64,000 bases of DNA, from positions 62,001 through 126,000 of the forward strand of contig JAHQVT010000002.1 in assembly GCA_019634165.1 (NCBI GenBank), in the 5' to 3' direction. Source of the stretch: Rhodospirillales bacterium (GTDB lineage: Bacteria > Pseudomonadota > Alphaproteobacteria > Rhodospirillales > Thalassospiraceae). How positions within the stretch are numbered: the first letter of the stretch is position 1; each line of letters starts with the position of its first letter. The position numbers and the translations under genes are program-made. The notes under the pieces were generated by a model. It saw nothing but the letters and a program-made list of their open reading frames with translations, was not told where the DNA came from and made no database searches. Below, piece after piece: positions 24,734-32,729 of this stretch.

Positions 24734-26106
24734 GACAATCCTTCCGCCTTAAAGACGTCATCCAACGCCGCGGCAAACAGATCAACGATTTTGCCTATAT
24801 CGCTCTCGGTCACGATGAAGGCAGGCGCAAACAGCACATGATCGCCGCGCACGCCATCAATCGTCCCGCCCATCGGATAGGCCATCAAGCCACGCGCAAA
24901 GGCCGCCTTCTTGATTTTGGCATTGATCTTAAGGGCCGGGTCAAACGGGTCTTTGGTTTCACGGTCTACGACCAGTTCCACCCCCCGAAACAGCCCACGT
25001 CCGCGAATATCACCAACAAACGGATGCTGACCCAGTTTGGCCTGTAAACCACCCACAAGGTTTTCGCCCTGTTTGACCACATTGGCCAAAAGGTTGCGTT
25101 CTTTAATCACGCGTTGCGTTGCAAGGGCCGCAGCACAAGCAGTTGCATGGCCCTGATAAGTATGCCCATGTTGAAAGAACCCTGATCCGTTGGCGATGGC
25201 ATCATTGATTTTCTTGGACACCAAAACCGCACCAATCGGCTGATACCCTGCTCCCAACCCCTTGGCGATGGTTTGCAAATCGCCTGAAATGCCTTCCTGT
25301 TCAATCGCGTGAAGCGTGCCGGTTCGACCCATACCGCACATGACTTCATCAAGGATCAGCAACACGCCATATTGATCACAAATCTCGCGCACGCGTTTGA
25401 AATACCCCGGCACAGGTGCCAGCGCCCCGGACGTCGCCCCGACAACCGGTTCGGCTACGAATGCCGCAACACTATCGGCACCAAGTTCAAGAATTGCAGT
25501 TTCGAGTTCATTGGCAACGCGCAGCCCATATGCTTCGGCCGTCTCGTTGGCACGCTGGTCACGATATTGATAAACCGGGGCGATATGGCTTGCCGTGATC
25601 AAAAGCGGTTCGAACTGTTTACGCCGCCACATATTGCCACCGACAGACAGCGCACCAAGCGTATTGCCATGATAGGACTGACGGCGCGCAATGACGTATT
25701 TTCGATCTGGCTGACCAATTTCAAGGAAATACTGACGCGCCATCTTAAGCGCGGCTTCGGTTGCCTCGGACCCACCAGATACAAAATAGACCTTATCAAT
25801 TCCTTCTGGTGCATTTGCCACCAGTTCATCTGCCAGTTCTTCCATCGCATCAGATGAAAAGAACCCGGAATGGGCATAGGCAATCTGATCAATCTGGGCA
25901 TGCATGGCCGCACGGACTTCCGGGTCGGAATGGCCAAGGCAGGACACAGCCGCACCGCCGCAGGCATCAAGATAAGCTTTGCCATTCTGATCGAAAATAT
26001 AGATGCCCTCGCCCTTTACCGCACGGGGCGGTATTGCAACACTTGTTCGGTGCAGAACATGGGTGGAGGCATATGGGGCAGAAGCAGCATTTGACACAGT
26101 TGTCAT
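24730..26106 (-). CDS. Class III (omega) aminotransferase, PLP-dependent
   Basis: A 458-residue fold-type I, subgroup III aminotransferase. The PLP lysine is Lys282 in IAKGLGAGYQPIGAVL. Asp253 in LLILDEVMCGMGRTG contacts the PLP nitrogen, and SGGSEATEAALKMARQY binds the phosphate. Family members act on omega- or beta-amino groups (beta-alanine, taurine, ornithine, adenosylmethionine-like donors). Coupling by overlap to a beta-keto acid cleavage enzyme suggests a beta-amino acid substrate; this is inference. It starts 40 bases after the RpiR gene stop, so probably one operon. Confidence 0.92.
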   Translation of the reverse strand: MTTVSNAASAPYASTHVLHRTSVAIPPRAVKGEGIYIFDQNGKAYLDACGGAAVSCLGHSDPEVRAAMHAQIDQIAYAHSGFFSSDAMEELADELVANAPEGIDKVYFVSGGSEATEAALKMARQYFLEIGQPDRKYVIARRQSYHGNTLGALSVGGNMWRRKQFEPLLITASHIAPVYQYRDQRANETAEAYGLRVANELETAILELGADSVAAFVAEPVVGATSGALAPVPGYFKRVREICDQYGVLLILDEVMCGMGRTGTLHAIEQEGISGDLQTIAKGLGAGYQPIGAVLVSKKINDAIANGSGFFQHGHTYQGHATACAAALATQRVIKERNLLANVVKQGENLVGGLQAKLGQHPFVGDIRGRGLFRGVELVVDRETKDPFDPALKINAKIKKAAFARGLMAYPMGGTIDGVRGDHVLFAPAFIVTESDIGKIVDLFAAALDDVFKAEGLS

Positions 26107-26146
26107 GATCGGGGGGGTCCGTGTGGGGCGTTAAGGTCAGGGTTCA

Positions 26147-27022
26147 CTAATCTTCGAGATAGGTATCGAAGGCCGCAAGTTGTTCTTCAGCAACAGCAAT
26201 CCGTTGCAGGGCTTTTTGACCACCACGCGCAACCAGCAGGGCAACCAGCGCCTGCATGACCGATAACGCAGCAGTAAAACTTTGGAAAAATGATTGGGAA
26301 TGGTCGCGCACAACCAGTTTGGTCATCGCATCAAGCGCAATCGGCGATACGTCTGAATCACTTATTGCAATGACCGGGCAGTGTTGATCGCGCGCAAACC
26401 GTACGGCTTGTACCGTGTCGCGGATATAGGGTTTTGCGCCAACCGCAATGAGCAAATCACGCCGTGTAATCCCGCGCAATTCATCACCAAAAGCACCGGA
26501 ATGACCATCGACCAAAATGCCATTGTCACGAAACAGACGATAAGCATATGCAAACTGATAGGCCGCCGGATAAGCCGCCCCACAGCCGACGATAAAAACG
26601 TGGCGCGCATTCTCAATCGCGCCACAGGCTTCAATCATCCGCGATGAAAGTTCCGGGCTAAAAGCCGCGCTGATATTGTCAATTTCAGTCCGGGCAATGC
26701 TTTCAAGCAGATGTTCATCGCGATTGGCGTCATTTTCAACGCTTTGTGTTTCACGCGCACGCTGGGCATAGCTTGCGGGCTGATCAAGCAAACGGCTTTG
26801 ATAATGGTCGCGAAAATCTTGCCATGTCTCCACACCAATCGCCCCCATCAATCGGGTAATCGTGCTTGGCGGAACATCCGCCGCCCCCGCAAGGGCCCGC
26901 ATTGATCGCAGGGCAACCTCGTTTGGGTGGTCAAGGATATAACGCGCGGCTTTCTGCATCTGCGGACTAAGCTTGGCATAGTCCGAAATCAGTTTTTCAC
27001 GCAAATCGGAATACAAACCCAT
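26147..27022 (-). CDS. MurR/RpiR-family transcriptional regulator
   Basis: A 291-residue regulator with an N-terminal RpiR helix-turn-helix (about residues 1-78: LSPQMQKAARYILDHPNEVALRSMRALAGAADVPPSTITRLMGAIGVETWQDFRDHYQ) and a C-terminal SIS sugar/phosphosugar-binding-type domain (about 125-255, VFIVGCGAAYPAAYQFAY). It leads the aminotransferase-BKACE-TAXI block, with a perfect long dyad 59 bases upstream, so local and self regulation is likely. The ATG at 27022 is preferred over the TTG just before it. The ligand is unknown; SIS domains here need not bind sugars. Confidence 0.92.
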   Translation of the reverse strand: MGLYSDLREKLISDYAKLSPQMQKAARYILDHPNEVALRSMRALAGAADVPPSTITRLMGAIGVETWQDFRDHYQSRLLDQPASYAQRARETQSVENDANRDEHLLESIARTEIDNISAAFSPELSSRMIEACGAIENARHVFIVGCGAAYPAAYQFAYAYRLFRDNGILVDGHSGAFGDELRGITRRDLLIAVGAKPYIRDTVQAVRFARDQHCPVIAISDSDVSPIALDAMTKLVVRDHSQSFFQSFTAALSVMQALVALLVARGGQKALQRIAVAEEQLAAFDTYLED

Positions 27023-27080
27023 CAATCAAGCCCCCCTGTGCGACGAGACACTTGAAATTACGCCATAAACCGCGACCCTC

Positions 27081-27125
27081 CGCAACAAATGTTTCATGTG
27101 AACAAAAAATGAAACATTTGTTGCG
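27081..27125. promoter_or_regulatory. Perfect 17-bp-arm inverted repeat (probable RpiR operator)
   Basis: CGCAACAAATGTTTCAT, 11-base spacer GTGAACAAAAA, ATGAAACATTTGTTGCG. Both arms match at all 17 positions. A partial third copy (TTTGTTTCAC) follows at about 27129. It sits 59 bases upstream of the RpiR gene and about 175 bases upstream of the divergent PAS-REC-HPT gene. Operator function is inferred from symmetry and place. Confidence 0.75.
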
Positions 27126-27298
27126 ATTGTTTGTTTCACTTCTCCGATAGCCTTTGTCGCTGTGTATTTGAAAAAACATGGACTTATTAGGAAAAGCTGC
27201 AACAATAAATAGAGTCACAATTGAAACCCCTGCGTTTCATAAAAAAGAATATTTGTGCCTCTTGGTATGGGACTGGGCACCGAATCGATAGGTGGCCA

Positions 27299-28390
27299 AT
27301 GGAAAATCGGATCTTGGATGCGCTTGCACAAACGCAAGCTGGCATAGCACTTTTTGATGCTGACGAACGGATTGTTTACGCCAACCCGGCGTGGGAACAG
27401 CTCATCACAGGCATCGCTGAAGAAGACCTGATCTTTAATGAAACCGAACTTTCCGATGGCGGCATGATTTCTGTTTGCTTTGTCAAACCCCAACGACTTC
27501 CGCTTGATAAAATCACCCCAAGCAGTTCGGCCAATGATCCGAAAATTGGCACTGTCATCATTGCCGATGACAGCGAAAGCAACCGTATGGTGGCACGGCG
27601 TATCCTTCAATCTGAAGGATATAACATTATCGAGGCCAGCAATGGCCAAACCGTGCTGAACATGTTGCGACGGGGTGTCACCGCGGATTTGATCCTGATG
27701 GATGTTGAAATGCCCGACATGGATGGACTGCACACAACGCGGCGCATCCGCCATATGTCCGGCCCGGTTTCACAAACACCGATTATTGCGCTGTCGGCCC
27801 ATCAATCGCGCGACTGGAACGTGATTGCCCGTCAATCTGGTGTTGACGAGTTCATCAACAAACCCATTCAACGCGACAAATTGATTGAAACCATGCAGGA
27901 GCTGATTTCGCGATCGCCAAATCAGAAATTCAGCGAAAAAAATTCGGCCCCACCGGTTCATCTGCGCAGCAAAGGCGCACGCCTAGGCCGCCCTTCGCGG
28001 CCAGAATCACTTACCAGTCCGGTTCTTGATATTCACATTCTTGAACAGCTTTACAGTGATGCCGGCGATGAAGGGGCAAAATGCGGCATTGATATCTTCA
28101 TCAATGAAACCGAAACCCGGTTGGTCAAAATTGATAAAGCGCTTTCAGAAGACGACCTGACAACTGTGCGCAATGAAGTGCATGCTTTAAAAAGCACATC
28201 AGGAACATTCGGCCTGCGTCAGCTTTCTGAACTCTGCGAAACCACCCAGTCAATCTTTGAAGACAGCCAGATTGACGAAAACCGCGTTCTGACACTGTCT
28301 CGTCAGGTTGTGCAGTTGGCACCGACTGCCCTGACCGCGCTTAACCTGTATTGTCGATCACGCAATATCGGCAGCGACAGCCACGCTTAG
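27299..28390 (+). CDS. PAS-like/receiver/HPT signalling protein without kinase
   Basis: A 363-residue cytosolic protein. N-terminal short PAS-like part (ILDALAQTQAGIALFDADERIVYANPAWEQL, residues 4-34), then a complete receiver domain (about 84-203) with acidic pair Asp90/Asp91, phospho-acceptor Asp135 (LILMDVEMPDMDG) and Lys188. A basic linker leads to a C-terminal HPT domain (about 240-345) with His295 (VHALKSTSGTFGL). No HisKA or ATPase domain is present, so it is a phosphorelay intermediate needing an outside kinase. I chose ATG 27299 with AGGTGG before it; a start at 27221 adds a poor leader. Its 3' end overlaps convergent asnB by 33 bases. Confidence 0.85.
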   Translation: MENRILDALAQTQAGIALFDADERIVYANPAWEQLITGIAEEDLIFNETELSDGGMISVCFVKPQRLPLDKITPSSSANDPKIGTVIIADDSESNRMVARRILQSEGYNIIEASNGQTVLNMLRRGVTADLILMDVEMPDMDGLHTTRRIRHMSGPVSQTPIIALSAHQSRDWNVIARQSGVDEFINKPIQRDKLIETMQELISRSPNQKFSEKNSAPPVHLRSKGARLGRPSRPESLTSPVLDIHILEQLYSDAGDEGAKCGIDIFINETETRLVKIDKALSEDDLTTVRNEVHALKSTSGTFGLRQLSELCETTQSIFEDSQIDENRVLTLSRQVVQLAPTALTALNLYCRSRNIGSDSHA

Positions 28391-30286
28391 TTTTTCATGA
28401 GCCCCCTGAACATGATGCTGAACATCATGCCTCACAGCATCCTTTAAAATTATCTGCCAAACCTGCCACACCAGCAGCGCCCAAACGGTCAATGACATAT
28501 CCATATCCTTGCCCGAAATCGCACGTTGCCAATATCTGTGCTGATCTTCTTTTGCCACCTTCTCGCCGTCGAAAATGGCCGCAACGGCGGCTTCATCACC
28601 GCCCCAAATATAACGACCAAGCATCAAAAGCCAGTTCGCGACCGGCGGGTTAAAGCCAATTTTGGATCGTTGAACATGACTTTTTGGAAGATAGGGCGCG
28701 ATGGCGTCGCGCCAAACCGCCTTTAACCCACCTTGCAAATGTTGATCTGCAGACATCATGGATGCGATTGAAACGACTTCATGGCCCAACAACGGCAGAC
28801 GATATTCCAATCCATGCGCCATTCCACACCGATCTGACATCACCAATTGATTGCCCGGTAACGTCGCATCCCGATCAAATCGCATCATCCGATCAACAAG
28901 GTTCAGCCCACGTTCTTGCTGATCTTGAATTGGCACCGCACATAAGCGGGCTTTAAGTTCAGGAATGGCACAACGATTGTTCCAGCGATCAAACGCCTCA
29001 TCAAAATCACCCGCCCCACCGACGAGAAACCGACGAAGGTTTCGCACATCCACCTGGTTCGACATGCCTGCTGCCCACCGGCGTAATCCAGCAGGCACAT
29101 GCTGCCAATAATGTTGGTAAATTGATGCAGCACGATAGCGCGGATAGCCGCCAAACAGCTCATCCCCACCGTCGCCCGCCAAACACACCCGCACATATTG
29201 ACCAACCGCTGCCGAAAGATGATTCATCAAAACAATCGATGGATTGGCAAAGGGCGCGCCAACACTGCAAAGCCCACGACACAGCGCATCGTAAATGTCT
29301 TGGTCCCGTTCTGGCGCCTTGATGATGTGTAATTCTTGTCCGGTATGCTGGCACAAATTCTTTGCAAACCCGGTTTCATCACGTGCTTGGTCATCAAACC
29401 CCATGACAAAAGCCAACGGAGGTTCTTTGCCAGACTCACGCGCGATGTCACAGGCCATGGCCGATACACCCGCACTATCCAATCCCCCCGACACAAGCGC
29501 ACCAACAGAACAGTCCGCATCCATCGCATCGGCAACCGATTGACGAACCACCTGACGCAGCTTGGTTGCGGCCTTGTGCCCATTTGATATTGGACGCACC
29601 CTGTTATCCGGGTGCCTGATCTGCGATCTGGTGGTTTTCCCCGCCTGCCAACACAGCACCATTCCCGGTGCCAATAGTTCAATGCCAACAACACCGCTTT
29701 TCGGCGGCGGAACAAACAGATGAGCAAGATAGGCCGCCTTAACATCCCGATCAAAAGACAAGGGTGCCAGAACATCGAACGCACCAACTTCTGATGCAAA
29801 AGCAATCTCGCCATGTGGGCGCGCCATTACATAAAGTGGCTTGATACCAAGCGGATCACGGGCCAGCCACAAGCACCCCGTTATGCAATCCCATAACGCC
29901 AATGCATATTGCCCGGACAATTCTTCAAGTGCTGAGGCAATAGCGCGCCCGTGATGAACTGCCTGTGCCAAAAGATGCAAGACAAGTTCCGCATCGTTCT
30001 TGCTTTTGAACGCTGTGCCTTGTTTCGTATATTCCGCGATCAAGCGGCGATGACCAGCGATATATCCGTTAAAGGCCAGAACAAACCGACCATCACGGGA
30101 ACAAATAGGTTGCTGCGCGATTGGGGTGCGATCAGTTGTTGCCAGACGTGCACAGCCAAGTGTGATCAATCCATTGGGATCAGACCAAACGTCGCTGCCA
30201 TCCGGTCCACGATGAACAAGCTTTTGCAAGGTACGGGCAACGGCCGCCTGATCGTCCGATGTTGTTGCCCCTGCAATTGCACACAT
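28358..30286 (-). CDS. asnB: Asparagine synthetase, glutamine-hydrolysing (AsnB-like)
   Basis: A 642-residue two-domain amidotransferase. The N-terminal class II glutaminase uses Cys2 (MCAIAG), with LVHRGPDG and AFNGYI. The C-terminal ATP-pyrophosphatase synthetase has VGALVSGGLDSAGV (PP-loop SGGLDS, residues 266-271) and later GDGGDELFGGYPRY. It converts aspartate + glutamine + ATP to asparagine, or amidates another carboxylate: some paralogues serve surface polysaccharide or peptide pathways. No such cluster is seen here. It starts 15 bases after the RHH gene, so the two are probably cotranscribed. Confidence 0.92.
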   Translation of the reverse strand: MCAIAGATTSDDQAAVARTLQKLVHRGPDGSDVWSDPNGLITLGCARLATTDRTPIAQQPICSRDGRFVLAFNGYIAGHRRLIAEYTKQGTAFKSKNDAELVLHLLAQAVHHGRAIASALEELSGQYALALWDCITGCLWLARDPLGIKPLYVMARPHGEIAFASEVGAFDVLAPLSFDRDVKAAYLAHLFVPPPKSGVVGIELLAPGMVLCWQAGKTTRSQIRHPDNRVRPISNGHKAATKLRQVVRQSVADAMDADCSVGALVSGGLDSAGVSAMACDIARESGKEPPLAFVMGFDDQARDETGFAKNLCQHTGQELHIIKAPERDQDIYDALCRGLCSVGAPFANPSIVLMNHLSAAVGQYVRVCLAGDGGDELFGGYPRYRAASIYQHYWQHVPAGLRRWAAGMSNQVDVRNLRRFLVGGAGDFDEAFDRWNNRCAIPELKARLCAVPIQDQQERGLNLVDRMMRFDRDATLPGNQLVMSDRCGMAHGLEYRLPLLGHEVVSIASMMSADQHLQGGLKAVWRDAIAPYLPKSHVQRSKIGFNPPVANWLLMLGRYIWGGDEAAVAAIFDGEKVAKEDQHRYWQRAISGKDMDMSLTVWALLVWQVWQIILKDAVRHDVQHHVQGAHEKLSVAVAADIA

Positions 30287-30301
30287 CGCCGATACCGTTA
30301 C

Positions 30302-30577
30302 CTAGCTTTTTTCCGAAAGATCGTCGTCTGATGGAAGATCGTCATTGTCTTCGTCCAGTCCTGCCAACCGATTCTGAAGATCGCGCAGAATGAAAAGACG
30401 CAAGGCACTTGAAAGATTACCATCACGTTCGGAATCAATTTCCACAACCAGTTCGGCCATTGTGATATCGCGCTTTTGCGCAATCCCAACCAGTTCTTGC
30501 CAGAACGCATCTTCAAGCGAAAAACTGGTTCTGTGGCCTGCAATTGTCACTGATCTTTTACGAACGGTGTCATCCAT
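30302..30577 (-). CDS. Ribbon-helix-helix domain protein
   Basis: A 91-residue protein with the pattern KRSVTIAGHRTSFSLEDAFWQELVGIAQKRDITMAELVVEIDSERDGNLSSALRLFILRDLQNRL. This is the RHH_4 (formerly aryl-sulfotransferase-like) family, frequent in alphaproteobacteria, with a very acidic tail (LDEDNDDLPSDDDLSEKS). RHH folds usually bind DNA as dimers. It sits just upstream of asnB on the same strand and may regulate it, or be unlinked in function. The ribosome binding site is weak. Confidence 0.82.
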   Translation of the reverse strand: MDDTVRKRSVTIAGHRTSFSLEDAFWQELVGIAQKRDITMAELVVEIDSERDGNLSSALRLFILRDLQNRLAGLDEDNDDLPSDDDLSEKS

Positions 30578-30652
30578 CGGCGTTTATATCTTTTCATGTT
30601 TTGAAAAAACGAACATGATTTCAAATGCTTTCCGCCATGATAGGGCATCGCC

Positions 30653-31432
30653 ATGAAATTCATACATCTTTCCGACCTTCATATTCTTGCCCGCAATGAC
30701 GTATCACGCCAACCTGATGCGGCCGCAACTTTGCGTAAAGTGATCCGTGAAATCAACGCACGGCACCAAGATGCCGAGATTTGCGTCATAACCGGCGACA
30801 TCACCCATCGCGGCACCCCTGAACAGTATGAACAGGCCGTCGAAATTTTATCCGATCTTGCCATTCCCTATATGCTTATTCCGGGCAACCATGACATCCG
30901 TGACGCTTTCAAGGATGCCTTCCCAACCACACCGGTCGATGCCAACGGGTTTGTTAATTTCGGCCAAACACTTAATGGTGTCCGGTTTGTCATGATGGAC
31001 AGTATTGTTCCGGGGTATCATCACGGAACATTGTGTGAAAAGCGCCTTGGCTGGCTGCGCGATGAATTAACCGCGCACAAAGAGACACCAACCTTTCTTT
31101 TCATGCACCATCCGCCGTTTGAAATGGGCATGCCGTTTATAGATACCATTCGGCTGGATGCAGAAAAGGAACTCGGCGAAATCATTGCAACCAATCAACA
31201 GATCAAGCATCTGTTTTTTGGTCATTTACATCGCCCAGCAACCGGCACATGGCTTGGCGTTCCATTTGTGCTGGCAAACAGCACGCAATCTGGTGAGCCG
31301 CTTGATTTCCGTAACGAAAAAGAAGAAGACCTTGAAGACCGCAATCCCCTTGGTCCGGGATATGGTATCGGTTTTTCAGACCCGATGGGCGGACTTCGCT
31401 ATCACTTTGATTTTGTGAAGTTCGACATGTAA
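30653..31432 (+). CDS. Metallophosphoesterase, CpdA-like cyclic nucleotide phosphodiesterase
   Basis: A 259-residue calcineurin-like metallophosphoesterase with all metal-binding blocks: HLSDLHI (residues 5-11), GDITHRG, GNHD, MHHPP and FGHLHRP. The arrangement, without signal peptide, matches class III cyclic nucleotide phosphodiesterases such as CpdA, which hydrolyse 3',5'-cAMP. Other phosphodiester substrates cannot be excluded. It is divergent from the RHH-asnB pair and converges on queG with only 6 bases between stop codons. Confidence 0.85.
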   Translation: MKFIHLSDLHILARNDVSRQPDAAATLRKVIREINARHQDAEICVITGDITHRGTPEQYEQAVEILSDLAIPYMLIPGNHDIRDAFKDAFPTTPVDANGFVNFGQTLNGVRFVMMDSIVPGYHHGTLCEKRLGWLRDELTAHKETPTFLFMHHPPFEMGMPFIDTIRLDAEKELGEIIATNQQIKHLFFGHLHRPATGTWLGVPFVLANSTQSGEPLDFRNEKEEDLEDRNPLGPGYGIGFSDPMGGLRYHFDFVKFDM

Positions 31433-31438
31433 GGATGA

Positions 31439-32593
31439 TCAGGCTGCCCTTGCGGCCTGATCCCATTCCGCCAGAACGTCCTGATCTTCTTCGCCGTCAA
31501 GATGCTTTGCCTTTAGCATGCGAAAGCCGTTTGCATCCATCAATTGCGCCAATGCCCAAACCGCACTGCCCCGGATCAGGGCACTTTCATCGGCCAACAG
31601 CCTTTCGATACGCGGGGTAAGGTACGTGGCACCGCTATTGCCCGCAGCGATCAAGACATTACGCAAGAATTTCGCCCGGCCGATCCGCTTGATCGGCGAT
31701 CCGGTAAAGAAGGCCCGAAACGCCGTATCATCCAGATCAAGAAAATCAGCCAATCTTGGCGCTGTCAGTTCAGCACGCGGAATAAAAGCCAACTCTTCGG
31801 TCCGGCTGGCAAACTTGTTCCAAGGGCAGGCCGCCAAACAATCATCACAGCCATAAATGCGATTGCCCATCGCCTGGCGGAATTGATCGGGGATCAGCCC
31901 GTCATGTTCGATCGTCAGGTATGAAATACATTTGCGCGCATCAAGCTTATAGGGGGCCGGAAACGCATTGGTCGGACAGGCTGAAAGGCATTTCGAACAT
32001 GTCCCGCAATGATCAATTTCAGGCGATGCTTCCTCAAAGCAGATGGTGGTAAACACCTCACCCAAAAACAACCAACTGCCAAATTCGCGCGACACAAGAT
32101 TGGTATGCTTACCTTGCCAACCAATCCCGGATGCTTGGCCCAATGGTTTTTCCAAAACCGGGGCGGTATCGACAAATACTTTGACCTGTTCGCGCCCACC
32201 GGATTTTTCGACCAACCAGCGTGCGAGTTGCTTTAAGCGTTTTTTGATCAGGTCGTGATAATCTTTGTTCTTGGCATAGACCGAAATCATTGCCCGGTCA
32301 GGGTGATCCAACAACGCCATTGGGTTTTCTGCCGGACCATAATTGCTGCCAAGAACGATCACGGATTTGACATCTGGCCATAACATTTCCGGGTCACGAC
32401 GCCGCGGCAATCGTTCCGGGTCATTCATCCACGCCATCGACCCGTATTCACCCGCAGCGACAAATTCATCCAGTCGTTTCTGATTGCGCGGATCAATTTT
32501 TGGACGCGCCACCCCACAGACGTCAAAGCCGATTTCACGGGCTTTGGCCTGTAACATATCGAATGTAATCACATCAGCCGATTGGGCGGTCAT
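31439..32593 (-). CDS. queG: Epoxyqueuosine reductase
   Basis: A 384-residue cobalamin- and Fe-S-dependent enzyme that reduces epoxyqueuosine to queuosine in tRNA, the last step of the pathway. The two [4Fe-4S] motifs are CGTCSKCLSACPTNAF and CDDCLAACPWNKF. The N-terminus (AREIGFDVCGVARP) and GWQGKHTNLVSREFGSWLFLGEV are family marks. A HEAT-like C-terminal part (LLADESALIRGSAVWALAQL) is normal. It is monocistronic here, separated from the other queuosine genes by a siderophore module. Confidence 0.95.
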   Translation of the reverse strand: MTAQSADVITFDMLQAKAREIGFDVCGVARPKIDPRNQKRLDEFVAAGEYGSMAWMNDPERLPRRRDPEMLWPDVKSVIVLGSNYGPAENPMALLDHPDRAMISVYAKNKDYHDLIKKRLKQLARWLVEKSGGREQVKVFVDTAPVLEKPLGQASGIGWQGKHTNLVSREFGSWLFLGEVFTTICFEEASPEIDHCGTCSKCLSACPTNAFPAPYKLDARKCISYLTIEHDGLIPDQFRQAMGNRIYGCDDCLAACPWNKFASRTEELAFIPRAELTAPRLADFLDLDDTAFRAFFTGSPIKRIGRAKFLRNVLIAAGNSGATYLTPRIERLLADESALIRGSAVWALAQLMDANGFRMLKAKHLDGEEDQDVLAEWDQAARAA

Positions 32594-32676
32594 GGCACTG
32601 GTTCATTTACGGGGCAGTTATGTGTGGTCGCTTATGTCTCTCTTTGCTGCCTTATATAATCTTTCACAAGAAACAC

Positions 32677-32707
32677 AAAAGGCCGCAACATCATGCTGCG
32701 GCCTTTT
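32677..32707. terminator. Bidirectional-type terminator after the receptor gene
   Basis: AAAAGGCCGCA-9 bases-TGCGGCCTTTT, perfect 11-bp arms including A/T ends. It lies just downstream of the minus-strand TonB receptor. Confidence 0.85.
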
Positions 32708-32729
32708 GCATTAAAAGTCTGTAACCGGA

